Source: JAPWJZ01 sp964575605
Lineage (GTDB): Bacteria; Pseudomonadota; Alphaproteobacteria; Micavibrionales; UBA2020
Direction: 5' to 3'
Length of the DNA: 64,000 bases
NCBI GenBank assembly: GCA_964575605.1
Contig: CAZNRN010000017.1
Span: forward strand, 15,025 to 79,024
Made by a program: the position numbers and the translations under genes. Under the pieces are notes generated by a model, which ran no database searches, had not been told where the DNA came from, and saw only the letters and a list, made by a program, of their open reading frames with translations. Shown one piece after another: positions 26,070 to 33,526 of this stretch (position 1 is its first letter; every line of letters starts with the position of its first letter).

Positions 26070-27221
26070 ATGACATTAAACACCAAGGCATCCCCCCAAA
26101 GAGACGACCACGAAGCCATATGGGCAGATCGCGGCAATTATTGGCAGGAAAAACTTAATCCCGTTCCGCAATACAAGGCGCGTAAACGCCGCATCTTGCA
26201 CAAGCCATTGGTATTGAGCGGGCATGGCATCCGGTTAAATGTGCATTGTGGAACCTTGCTTATAAAATGCGGCTTCACCCATTACCCCCAAGCGCGGGAA
26301 GAATACAGACTATTTCCGCGTGATCGCCAGTTACCCTCCCGGATTGTTATTTTGGATGGTGATGGCAGCATTACTTTCGATGCGCTTCAATGGCTGTCAG
26401 TACAGGGCGTGTCTTTGGTTCAAATAAATTGGCGTGGTGAAATCTCCTGCATTGGCGGCGCAAATTATGCCGCCGATCCGGCTTTAGTAAAGCGTCAAAT
26501 AGAAATAAGGGATAATGGCGAAGGCTTTGAATTTTCAAAATGGCTTATCCTCAAAAAGATTGAGAATTGTTACGACACAATTAAGGAGATTTCGGGCAAT
26601 TCGCCCGAAGCCCAATTGATCTTGCAAAAAATACAGGCGCAAGCCGCCAGCCTCAAGAAAAAGTCTCCCGCAAGTTTAAGTGCATTGCTCGCGGTGGAAG
26701 GTATCGCGGCAGCGGCCTATTTCCGCTACTGGTACACCCTTCCCATTCGCTGGAAGGGGCTAGGCCGCAAGCCTATCCCTCAAGAATGGCTGCGCATAGG
26801 CTCTCGTATCGGTAGCAACAATAGCAACCAGTTTGCCCTACATCCTGTGAATGCCATTCTTAACTATGTTTATGGCGTTTTGGAGAACCAAGTACGGGCG
26901 CAAGTGCTGACTATGGGCGTTGACCCCACCATCGGCTATATGCACTCCACCGGAAACAACCGCCCCTCTCTGGTATTTGACCTCATGGAGCCATTGCGCC
27001 CGATCATGGATAGAAAGGTGCTGGAATTTGTTTCCCAGCGTACATTCTCGCCGGAGGATTTTATTCTCAATAATAATGGTATTTGCCGCCTGCACCCGCA
27101 ATTCGCCAGATATATTGTGAAATTGGTGCAGGATATGCCGGAAATTGAGGAATTAACGGCAATTAATTTAAAAAGGCTATTCACGCCCGCACTAAAAACC
27201 CATGCGAAATCAAAGCGTTAA
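26070..27221 (+). CDS. cas1: Solo Cas1 integrase (casposase)
   Basis: A Cas1-family integrase that would cut at the element ends and join them to target DNA. The 383-residue protein has the N-terminal beta domain (LVLSGHGIRLNVHCGTLLIK and PSRIVILDGDGSITFDALQW) and the all-alpha catalytic domain with the metal ligands in place: Glu210 in LLAVEGIAAAAYFRYW, His292 in IGYMHSTGNNRPSLVFDLME, and Asp304 and Glu307 in the same block. LNYVYGVLENQVRAQVLTMG is the conserved helix before the histidine. No cas2 or array is present. A GTG 23 codons upstream could be used, but it has no ribosome-binding site. It lies between inverted repeats and near polB, so it is a casposase rather than a CRISPR adaptation protein. 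Confidence 0.95.
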   Translation: MTLNTKASPQRDDHEAIWADRGNYWQEKLNPVPQYKARKRRILHKPLVLSGHGIRLNVHCGTLLIKCGFTHYPQAREEYRLFPRDRQLPSRIVILDGDGSITFDALQWLSVQGVSLVQINWRGEISCIGGANYAADPALVKRQIEIRDNGEGFEFSKWLILKKIENCYDTIKEISGNSPEAQLILQKIQAQAASLKKKSPASLSALLAVEGIAAAAYFRYWYTLPIRWKGLGRKPIPQEWLRIGSRIGSNNSNQFALHPVNAILNYVYGVLENQVRAQVLTMGVDPTIGYMHSTGNNRPSLVFDLMEPLRPIMDRKVLEFVSQRTFSPEDFILNNNGICRLHPQFARYIVKLVQDMPEIEELTAINLKRLFTPALKTHAKSKR

Positions 27222-27321
27222 TTATTATTCAATTTAAATCGGTAATTATTTCCCAATTAATTCAATTTCCGTTTTAATTCCAGTATATTTCTGGCGTGAA
27301 AATTAATTATGAGGGCTGGAA

Positions 27322-28059
27322 TTGGAGAATAATTCCCCTGAATCGTTATTGAATATTTGGAAAAAGGGAAAACCCCTTAAGGATGCAATTTGGTCTTTTT
27401 GCGATAAACAATATATTCAGGAATTACCCAAAAATAATAATGATCGGCAAATGGTAAAACAAAATCCGGGGTGGCAGGATTTTGCAAACGAAATTAATAA
27501 ATCTGCCCGCGCTCTAATCGAAATTCAAAATGCCCGCGATAAACTATATTCAAATTTATATGAGAAGATCAAAAAAGGACATTTAACCGCGCTCGGATAT
27601 GAAGCACCTGTCAAATCAAAAGATTATCCGGTGGAAGTTCCTCTGCATATGTGGCCGCCCGAAACAATTGATATTATTAAATCTTCAATCTCGGGAAATG
27701 GGTTGAATTTTTTATCTGTCCGAATTGTAAAGAAATCCGCTTTTAAAGTTAAAATCAAATCAAAAAATAAAATCATTAAAGAAACAGTCCTGCCTAGAAT
27801 AAAGCCCATAGATAAAAGAATTGGCAGGCCTACACTTAAAGAACAAATAATTGTTGCTTATAGCCGATTAAAAAAAGAAAGAAGAATTGATTATTCAAAG
27901 ACATTAAAATCGCATACTCAATTAATTCAAAAAACAGTTCAAATATTATTTTCTGAGGTGAAAAGCACAGCTGGCATGGAGAATGAGGCAATTCGCCGCG
28001 CCATAGGAGATATATTTAAGGCGGATAAAAAAAACTCTAAACCAACCTCTAAACTATAA
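27322..28059 (+). CDS. Hypothetical protein conserved position in element
   Basis: A 245-residue, lysine- and isoleucine-rich protein starting with TTG after GAGGGC. I do not recognise its family. It has a polar N-terminal half, and a C-terminal half with RIGRPTLKEQIIVAYSRLKKE followed by two likely helices, which looks nucleic-acid binding. The gene and the 100 bp before it are the most AT-rich part of the window, with many AATTAAT-like words, unlike the chromosome. It lies between cas1 and the helix-turn-helix gene on the same strand, so it may be a core replication or integration accessory. Confidence 0.6.
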   Translation: MENNSPESLLNIWKKGKPLKDAIWSFCDKQYIQELPKNNNDRQMVKQNPGWQDFANEINKSARALIEIQNARDKLYSNLYEKIKKGHLTALGYEAPVKSKDYPVEVPLHMWPPETIDIIKSSISGNGLNFLSVRIVKKSAFKVKIKSKNKIIKETVLPRIKPIDKRIGRPTLKEQIIVAYSRLKKERRIDYSKTLKSHTQLIQKTVQILFSEVKSTAGMENEAIRRAIGDIFKADKKNSKPTSKL

Positions 28060-28134
28060 ACCCCTTGTTCTTTTATAGTTATTTTTAGAGTTTCGTGCCC
28101 GCCATAACCTTGCTGATAACAACAGCGAGGTTAC

Positions 28135-28719
28135 ATGATTCGATCCAAACCCAAACGCCAGCGCAACTATAAAGCCGAATACCAACGCCGCGTTGATCGT
28201 GGCCGCGCCAAGGGCTTGAGCCGTTCCCAATCGCGGGGGCATCCCAAGGCAAAAGAAAAGAACGTCCGAAAACCCCGCCCGATCAGCGATGCATCATTTC
28301 AAATCAGCCTCAAAGCCCTACGCTCTGGCAAAACGCTAGCTGAGGCTGCAAGGGAAATCCGCGTATCGCCGGAGCGGCTGCGCAATCAGGCCCAAGCAAA
28401 AGGCATCATCCGGCAGCGCGGGCGCAAATGGGTTGTCAGGAATGACCTCCCCAGACGGATGCTGACATACAGCCAGGGCGAAGCCGTTGTCATTATTTTA
28501 GCCAAATTAAGTCAAGCATCTAAAGTAGGCAGCTATATGGCGGCGGTAAGAAGCTTTTTGAGAAGTAACGACGCGGCACGCCTTGAACCATATATCAAAA
28601 AATCTGTCACCGACAGTCGCGGCAAGAAATACGTATTCGAGACAAATCCCAATACGCTTTACAGATTAGCGGCTGGCGGCGGGGATACGTTTGAACAGGT
28701 CTATCGCATCATTCTTTAG
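28135..28719 (+). CDS. Helix-turn-helix DNA-binding protein
   Basis: A 194-residue basic protein with a very positive N-terminus (residues 1-48). A helix-turn-helix at about 61-90 (GKTLAEAAREIRVSPERLRNQ) is followed by a strand-rich piece. The C-terminal half is unassigned and includes SRGKKYVFETNPNTLYRLA. HTH proteins are regular companions of casposon cas1 and polB genes. GAGG five bases before the ATG supports the start. It is 15 bases upstream of the HNH gene, within a probable operon with polB. Confidence 0.75.
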   Translation: MIRSKPKRQRNYKAEYQRRVDRGRAKGLSRSQSRGHPKAKEKNVRKPRPISDASFQISLKALRSGKTLAEAAREIRVSPERLRNQAQAKGIIRQRGRKWVVRNDLPRRMLTYSQGEAVVIILAKLSQASKVGSYMAAVRSFLRSNDAARLEPYIKKSVTDSRGKKYVFETNPNTLYRLAAGGGDTFEQVYRIIL

Positions 28720-28734
28720 AAAAGGAGAAGAAAT

Positions 28735-29088
28735 ATGAACGATAAAGTAAAAGAAGCCCGCAAGCAGAAACGGCTTGAGGTTTTGGGAAGCAATCATCCG
28801 GTATGCGTCATTTGCGGAGAGAATGACTGGCGCACGCTGGAGCAACACCATATTGCAGGACAGGCTTATGGGGATGATCTTTGTACTGTTTGCAGGAACT
28901 GCCACCGCAAGTTAAGTGATGACCAGAAAGACCATCCTCAGCAAGTCGGTAAACGCCCGACAAACTTTGAAGCTATCGGTCACTTGTTGCTGGGGCTGGC
29001 AGACTTCCTTGCGCTCTTGGTCGCCAAACTTCGGGAGTATGGGCAGCTCTTGATACAGGCAGCGCAAACAATGGTGTGCACAACATGA
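28735..29088 (+). CDS. HNH endonuclease
   Basis: A 117-residue small nuclease of the HNH type. Two Cys pairs (Cys24-x2-Cys27 and Cys53-x2-Cys56) would bind structural zinc. The catalytic part is QHH (His38-His39) followed by RNCHRKLSD, with Asn55 and His57. The last 45 residues are a hydrophobic helical extension. HNH nucleases are a standard component of several casposon families, although their role there is unknown. The stop overlaps the polymerase start (ATGA), so the two are coupled. Confidence 0.88.
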   Translation: MNDKVKEARKQKRLEVLGSNHPVCVICGENDWRTLEQHHIAGQAYGDDLCTVCRNCHRKLSDDQKDHPQQVGKRPTNFEAIGHLLLGLADFLALLVAKLREYGQLLIQAAQTMVCTT

Positions 29089-32000
29089 CAAGGATAGATG
29101 GGCAATCCATGAGCGTAGCTGTCAGGGCTTATGTCTGTAAGCCCGAGGCCCATAGCGGAATGGAGGAAGCAGCCGCCAAAAAACCTCCCAGAAAAAAAGT
29201 GAACACTCCTTCGGAATGGGTTGTTGCATTTGATACTGAAACAACAACGGACGCAGCGCAAAAGCTACGCTTTGGCTCGTACCAAGTCCGAAAAGGTGAT
29301 GAGCTTATCCAATCAGGCGTTTTTTACGACCCTGCGACCCTTCGCACGGGCGAACAAAAAGCGCTCCGAGAATACGTGACTAAAAACCAACTAAACATGC
29401 TGACAGTTAAAGAGTTTGTCGAAGATGTATTTTATGGCGTTGGTTATGCGCTTAGGGCGACTATTGTCGGCTTTAATCTCCCTTTCGATATTTCACGACT
29501 TGCGATAGATCACTCGACTGCCCGCGCTTCACCTTGGAACAAAGTCATGCGGGGCGGCTTCAGCTTCAAGCTGTCTGAAAATGAAGAAAATCCACGCGTG
29601 CAGATCAAGCATGTATCGTCAAGGGATTCGTTTATCCAGTTTGCCGCCACGAAAGGACAGCGCACCACGAGAGGCAACCGCAAGAAAGGACGGAAACAGC
29701 TTGTCAGGCGCGGATATTTTATCGACGCCAAGACCTTGGCTGCGGCATTAACCAGCCAGTCATATTCGCTGGCTTCATTGGCGCAGGCATTAGGCGTACA
29801 GGCGCAGAAACATGATACGCACGAGCATGGCAGCACTTTAACGCCTGAGTATATCGCCTATGCGGTGCAGGATACGCAGACTACATGGGAATCCTTTTGT
29901 GCCCTTCACCGTCTTTATGCAGCGCATGGCCTCAAACTTACAGCAGCGCATAGCATCCATAGCGAAGCTAGTTTGGGCAAGGCATACCTGCGGGATATGG
30001 GCATTAAGCCGTGGCATCAGGTGCAGCCCGATTTCCCGCCTGACATGATCGGAAGAATCATGAGCGGCTATTACGGCGGGCGTTCGGAAATTCATATTCG
30101 CAAGGAAATCACGCAAATCCTTTATTGCGACTTTCTTTCGATGTATCCCACCGTTTGCACCCTTATGGCTCTGTGGCGTTTTGTCACAGCGCAAGGAATG
30201 ACATGGCGAGACACAACAGCGGAAACACGAGAATTCTTAGAAAAAGTAACAATCCTCGATTTACAGCAGCAGGGAACATGGCGATCTCTGTCTACTATCG
30301 TGCAAGTTATGCCGGACGGAGAGATTTTCCCTGTTCGTGCCAAATATGGTGGTGATGCTCAATATACAATTGGCGCGAATCATTTGACCAGCCAAACGCC
30401 GCTCTGGTTTACCTTGGCTGACTGCATCTCCGCAAAGCTGCTCACAGGGCGTACGCCGCAAATACTGCAAGCGATTACATTCACGCCTGAGAGGATGCAG
30501 GAAAACCTTAATCCTGTCGACATAACAGGAAACCCCGCATATCGTGTTGACCCCAGCCAAAGTGATTTCTTTAAACGGGTTATTGATTTACGCAGCGAGG
30601 TAAAAAAGAAAATTAAAACAGCCCCGCAAGCTGAAAAAGCCACTCTTGAAAGCCAACAGCTCGCCCTCAAGATTTTAGCCAATGCCACAAGCTACGGAAT
30701 TTTTGTCGAGCTGAATGTAGAAGAAGAAAAACAATTGCAGCCGCTATTGTGCTATGGGCCGAGCGGCAAAGCTATGCCCATAGAAAAGAAGAAATTTGAG
30801 GCAACCGGATCATTTTTTCACCCGTTGCTGGCTACTCTTATCACGGGAGCCGCGAGGTTGATGCTTGCTATAACGGAACGGCTGGCAAACGAGGCTGGGA
30901 TTGATTGGGCTTTTTGCGATACGGATAGCATGGCATTGGCTAAACCAGAGGACATGAGCCAAGATGAATTTTATAAGAAGGCGCGACAAGTGCAGGAATG
31001 GTTTACGCCGCTCAACCCCTATGCCCAAAAAGCCCCCTTGCTCAAGATTGAAGAATATAATTATAGCTTGTCGGACAAAGGGGCATTGGAGCCGCTTTAT
31101 TGTTATACCATTTCTTCCAAGCGTTATGCCCTGTTCAATATTGATGCAGGCGGAAAAATAATTCTGCGCAAGGTTTCCGCACATGGGCTTGGCCATCTGC
31201 TTGCCCCGTATAAACGAGATGACAACTCCGGCCTTGATGCGGAACCGTGGCAGCAGGATTTATGGCGGGAAATTATCAACGCAGCGCGTGAAAACAGGCA
31301 ACCGTACTATGCAAGCCTTAAGAATTTTAATATGCCCGCAGTCAGCCGCTATGGAGCGAGCACTCCCGCATTGGCTGCATGGTTCAATAAGTACAATGAA
31401 GACAAGCCCTATAGCGATCGGGTGCGCGCGTTCAATTTCTTAATGGCCATGCAAGCTAAACCCGGCCTCAAAGCCTTAAAGCCCGTGGCAACCTTCACTA
31501 ATGACCATAACAAAGCTTCATCACGGGTCTTTGACCGCATGACAGGACAAAATATCAGCCGCCGCCAGCTTAAAACCTATCAGGAAACGCTTGCGCAGTA
31601 TCATCTGCACCCTGAAACGAAGTTCTTGAATGGCGATTTCACAGACAGCGGAAAAACGCAGCGGCGGCATATCGCCCTTAAGTCCGTACAGCATATCGGC
31701 AAGGAGGCTAATAAATGGGAGGAACAATTTTATCTTGGTCTTGATCCTGAAGCACAAATTGAATACGGCATTTGCCCTGAGCAGAAAAATGAAATTTTAA
31801 AGGCTGTGTTGAAAAGCATTTCAATTCATGGCGCAAAAAGTATTGCGGAGGCCGCTAGAATGTCAGAAAGATACGTTCTTGAAGTTGGCAAGGGAAAGAC
31901 AAGTCCATCCGAAAAGGCACTTACAAGGCTGCAATCGGCTGTAAAGGCTCTCGAAAATGCCAATGCATCTGAGCATGGATTGCGTCAAAGAATCAGCGCG

Positions 32001-32177
32001 ATGATGGAAGAAAGGAAAATTTCAATTCGTAGTCTTGCCGCAAACCTTGAAATTGACCCTTCAAACTTAGCGAAAATTCTGTCTGGCCTTCGAAAATCCG
32101 GAAACCAGTTGATTCGCGCCTATGAGTATTTGATGGGAGGAACAACTATAGGGTATCATGAGGCAGATGAGCGATGA
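29085..32177 (+). CDS. polB: Family B DNA polymerase with C-terminal HTH
   Basis: A 1030-residue replicative-type polymerase that could copy the element. The 3'-5' exonuclease domain has FDTET (Asp50, Glu52), GFNLPFD and YAVQD. The polymerase domain has motif A DFLSMYP (Asp349), motif B KILANATSYG (Lys529) and motif C CDTDS (Asp612). After about residue 900 come two helix-turn-helix-like segments, one with SIAEAARMSERYVLEVGKG and an XRE-like one near 965-1010 (IRSLAANLEIDPSNLAKILS), an unusual fusion. The ATG at 29085 is in ATGA overlap with the HNH stop; a later ATG at 29109 is possible. A chromosomal role is unlikely given the context. Confidence 0.94.
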   Translation: MTRIDGQSMSVAVRAYVCKPEAHSGMEEAAAKKPPRKKVNTPSEWVVAFDTETTTDAAQKLRFGSYQVRKGDELIQSGVFYDPATLRTGEQKALREYVTKNQLNMLTVKEFVEDVFYGVGYALRATIVGFNLPFDISRLAIDHSTARASPWNKVMRGGFSFKLSENEENPRVQIKHVSSRDSFIQFAATKGQRTTRGNRKKGRKQLVRRGYFIDAKTLAAALTSQSYSLASLAQALGVQAQKHDTHEHGSTLTPEYIAYAVQDTQTTWESFCALHRLYAAHGLKLTAAHSIHSEASLGKAYLRDMGIKPWHQVQPDFPPDMIGRIMSGYYGGRSEIHIRKEITQILYCDFLSMYPTVCTLMALWRFVTAQGMTWRDTTAETREFLEKVTILDLQQQGTWRSLSTIVQVMPDGEIFPVRAKYGGDAQYTIGANHLTSQTPLWFTLADCISAKLLTGRTPQILQAITFTPERMQENLNPVDITGNPAYRVDPSQSDFFKRVIDLRSEVKKKIKTAPQAEKATLESQQLALKILANATSYGIFVELNVEEEKQLQPLLCYGPSGKAMPIEKKKFEATGSFFHPLLATLITGAARLMLAITERLANEAGIDWAFCDTDSMALAKPEDMSQDEFYKKARQVQEWFTPLNPYAQKAPLLKIEEYNYSLSDKGALEPLYCYTISSKRYALFNIDAGGKIILRKVSAHGLGHLLAPYKRDDNSGLDAEPWQQDLWREIINAARENRQPYYASLKNFNMPAVSRYGASTPALAAWFNKYNEDKPYSDRVRAFNFLMAMQAKPGLKALKPVATFTNDHNKASSRVFDRMTGQNISRRQLKTYQETLAQYHLHPETKFLNGDFTDSGKTQRRHIALKSVQHIGKEANKWEEQFYLGLDPEAQIEYGICPEQKNEILKAVLKSISIHGAKSIAEAARMSERYVLEVGKGKTSPSEKALTRLQSAVKALENANASEHGLRQRISAMMEERKISIRSLAANLEIDPSNLAKILSGLRKSGNQLIRAYEYLMGGTTIGYHEADER

Positions 32178-32214
32178 GTCAGAATGTGGAAAACGGGTGA
32201 GGTAGGCCGACAGC

Positions 32215-32484
32215 ATGTCCGCGCAGCATGAGCTTGAAACACTTGATCAGCTACAAGGCGGAGCTCTTTCGCTGAAGATTATCCGCATGGTTTATCCTGA
32301 TGCAGATCACTTTTTGCGCGGCGTGTATGGTCTACTTAAAGGCGGCGATGTCCGACTGATCGAGAACGATATGGAGGTTCCTGACTGGCGCTGGCGCGAA
32401 TTATTTATCGATAGCTCTGCAATAGAAAAACTTGATACCATGACGCTTACGCTTACCGAACAAGGTGCCAAGCGGATTGGATAA
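32215..32484 (+). CDS. Hypothetical small protein, casposon cargo
   Basis: An 89-residue acidic protein with no recognisable domain. GGTAGG precedes the ATG. It starts 37 bases after the polymerase stop, in the same direction. Alternating charged helices and a DWRWRELFIDSSAIEKLDTM strand-helix suggest a soluble small fold. A winged-helix-like layout is possible, but I cannot support it further. Confidence 0.55.
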   Translation: MSAQHELETLDQLQGGALSLKIIRMVYPDADHFLRGVYGLLKGGDVRLIENDMEVPDWRWRELFIDSSAIEKLDTMTLTLTEQGAKRIG

Positions 32485-32531
32485 AAATTGCACTATTTTT
32501 TCGGAAGAAACCCTATCACACGGATTTTGCG

Positions 32532-32957
32532 ATGCGTTTTTTGAGTCTATTTTTAGCGCTTATTCTGTTCTCTTCCGCTGCCTTTGCAGGCGGGAGTTCT
32601 ACAAAGGTATATGTTCAGAAACTGACCATGCTGACGGATACGGATTATATTCTGGTCGTGATGCCTGTAACAGTGCGGGATGGAGATTACTGGGGAGGCT
32701 GCAAACAGTTCGAAGTGCATGGTACGTTGCGACGCCTGAAAAGCATGGGGCGGTCGAGTGGGACGCCTACAAAAAAGGAACATTTGGCCGCGCTTGCCTT
32801 ATTGAGAAAGTTTGAAGGTTCCGCAAAATCTATGCGTTTCGGATATATCGGAGTGGGGTTTAAAGTTATCAACCCCAAAAATCCCTGCATCGTCAATAGC
32901 AGAGGCCTAAGACGACAAGTCGACGGTACTGTTCTCTCATTCTTCTATGCGGTTTAG
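32532..32957 (+). CDS. Hypothetical exported protein, casposon cargo
   Basis: A 141-residue protein with a signal peptide (MRFLSLFLALILFSSAAFAG, cleavage after residue 19). The mature part has two Cys residues (near 57 and 118) and no family that I recognise. It would be exported to the periplasm. It lies 47 bases after the preceding cargo gene and overlaps the longest possible frame of the next ankyrin gene, though not its likely start. Confidence 0.6.
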   Translation: MRFLSLFLALILFSSAAFAGGSSTKVYVQKLTMLTDTDYILVVMPVTVRDGDYWGGCKQFEVHGTLRRLKSMGRSSGTPTKKEHLAALALLRKFEGSAKSMRFGYIGVGFKVINPKNPCIVNSRGLRRQVDGTVLSFFYAV

Positions 32958-32985
32958 TTTACACAATGGAATTTATCACACATCA

Positions 32986-33375
32986 ATGACTACTTTCGAT
33001 GAAGCCGACCGCATGATTAAAAAGGGAAACATTATTGCCCTACGGGACGCTTTGAATAATGGCCTCAACGCCAACACCGAAAACCGTTACGGATGGTCCT
33101 TGTTAATGTCTGCTGCGAACCGTTGCGACGTTCGGATTGGCGAGCTGCTGATTTCCCAAGGAGCGGACGTTAACCACATCACAAAGACAAAACCTCCTTC
33201 ATTGTCTGGCAGTCCGTTGCAGCTCGCAATATTACGCGGCCACGTCCCCTTCATCCAGCTACTGCTTTCTCATGGCGCGAAGACAGATCATATGCCCCCA
33301 CTAGCGGAATGGATTAAATATTCGGGACTTCCGCAGAAGAAAATTGACGAAATGCTAAATATTTTTAAGCAATAA
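32986..33375 (+). CDS. Ankyrin-repeat protein, casposon cargo
   Basis: A 129-residue protein with about three ankyrin repeats: GNIIALRDALNNGLNANTENRYGWSLLM, then RIGELLISQGADVNH and SPLQLAILRGHVPFIQLLLSHGAK. No signal peptide is seen from the chosen ATG at 32986; an upstream start in frame would add 13 residues. It is the last gene before the right inverted repeat. A chromosomal ankyrin gene lies just outside the element in the opposite direction, but the two are not close in sequence. Confidence 0.78.
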   Translation: MTTFDEADRMIKKGNIIALRDALNNGLNANTENRYGWSLLMSAANRCDVRIGELLISQGADVNHITKTKPPSLSGSPLQLAILRGHVPFIQLLLSHGAKTDHMPPLAEWIKYSGLPQKKIDEMLNIFKQ

Positions 33376-33411
33376 AAAATTCCGACCGCATCACCCGCCA
33401 GATTGAAGGAA

Positions 33412-33447
33412 AAGAAAACAACCCCAACCTGTTAAGGAAGGGGCTGT
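33412..33447 (-). terminator. Intrinsic terminator inside the right inverted repeat
   Basis: On the minus strand the stem ACAGCCCCTTCC / GGTTGGGGTTGT (two internal mismatches, one wobble) is followed by TTTTCTT. It faces transcription entering from the chromosomal ankyrin gene and mirrors the terminator in the left repeat. Confidence 0.75.
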
Positions 33448-33502
33448 TTCTCTATCTTTGGGTGTGGTCAGAAAACGGAAGTCCCCGCCCTCTCACTATA
33501 CC
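33412..33502 (-). repeat. Right terminal inverted repeat
   Basis: Inverted counterpart of 22699-22789. Read on the minus strand it starts GGTATAGTGAGAGGGCGGGG. The outer 44 bp are identical to the left end, the next 18 differ at two places, and the inner part is conserved as a hairpin with a T-run. Confidence 0.95.
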
Positions 33503-33520
33503 CCCCGGTTTTTGCCGGGG
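33503..33520. repeat. Right target-site duplication (other half of the split terminator)
   Basis: Second copy of CCCCGGTTTTTGCCGGGG, followed by CTTTTTTT. Joining the left flank (AAAAAAG plus the repeat) to the right flank gives a perfect bidirectional terminator between the TadD-like gene and the ankyrin gene, separated by only 47 bp before insertion. Confidence 0.9.
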
Positions 33521-33526
33521 CTTTTT

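Larger units (their letters stand above)
22699..33502 (+). mobile_element. Casposon-like element, about 10.8 kb
   Basis: The element is bounded by terminal inverted repeats (22699-22789 and 33412-33502) and flanking direct repeats. It carries a solo cas1 (26070), a family B DNA polymerase (29085), an HNH nuclease (28735), a helix-turn-helix protein (28135), an unknown AT-rich gene (27322) and cargo at both ends. Cas1 plus PolB plus HNH plus HTH between inverted repeats is the defining casposon set. No cas2, CRISPR array, tyrosine recombinase or transposase of another type is visible. Base composition is lower in GC than the host on both sides. It has inserted in an intrinsic terminator. The genes look intact, so it may still be active. 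Confidence 0.92.
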
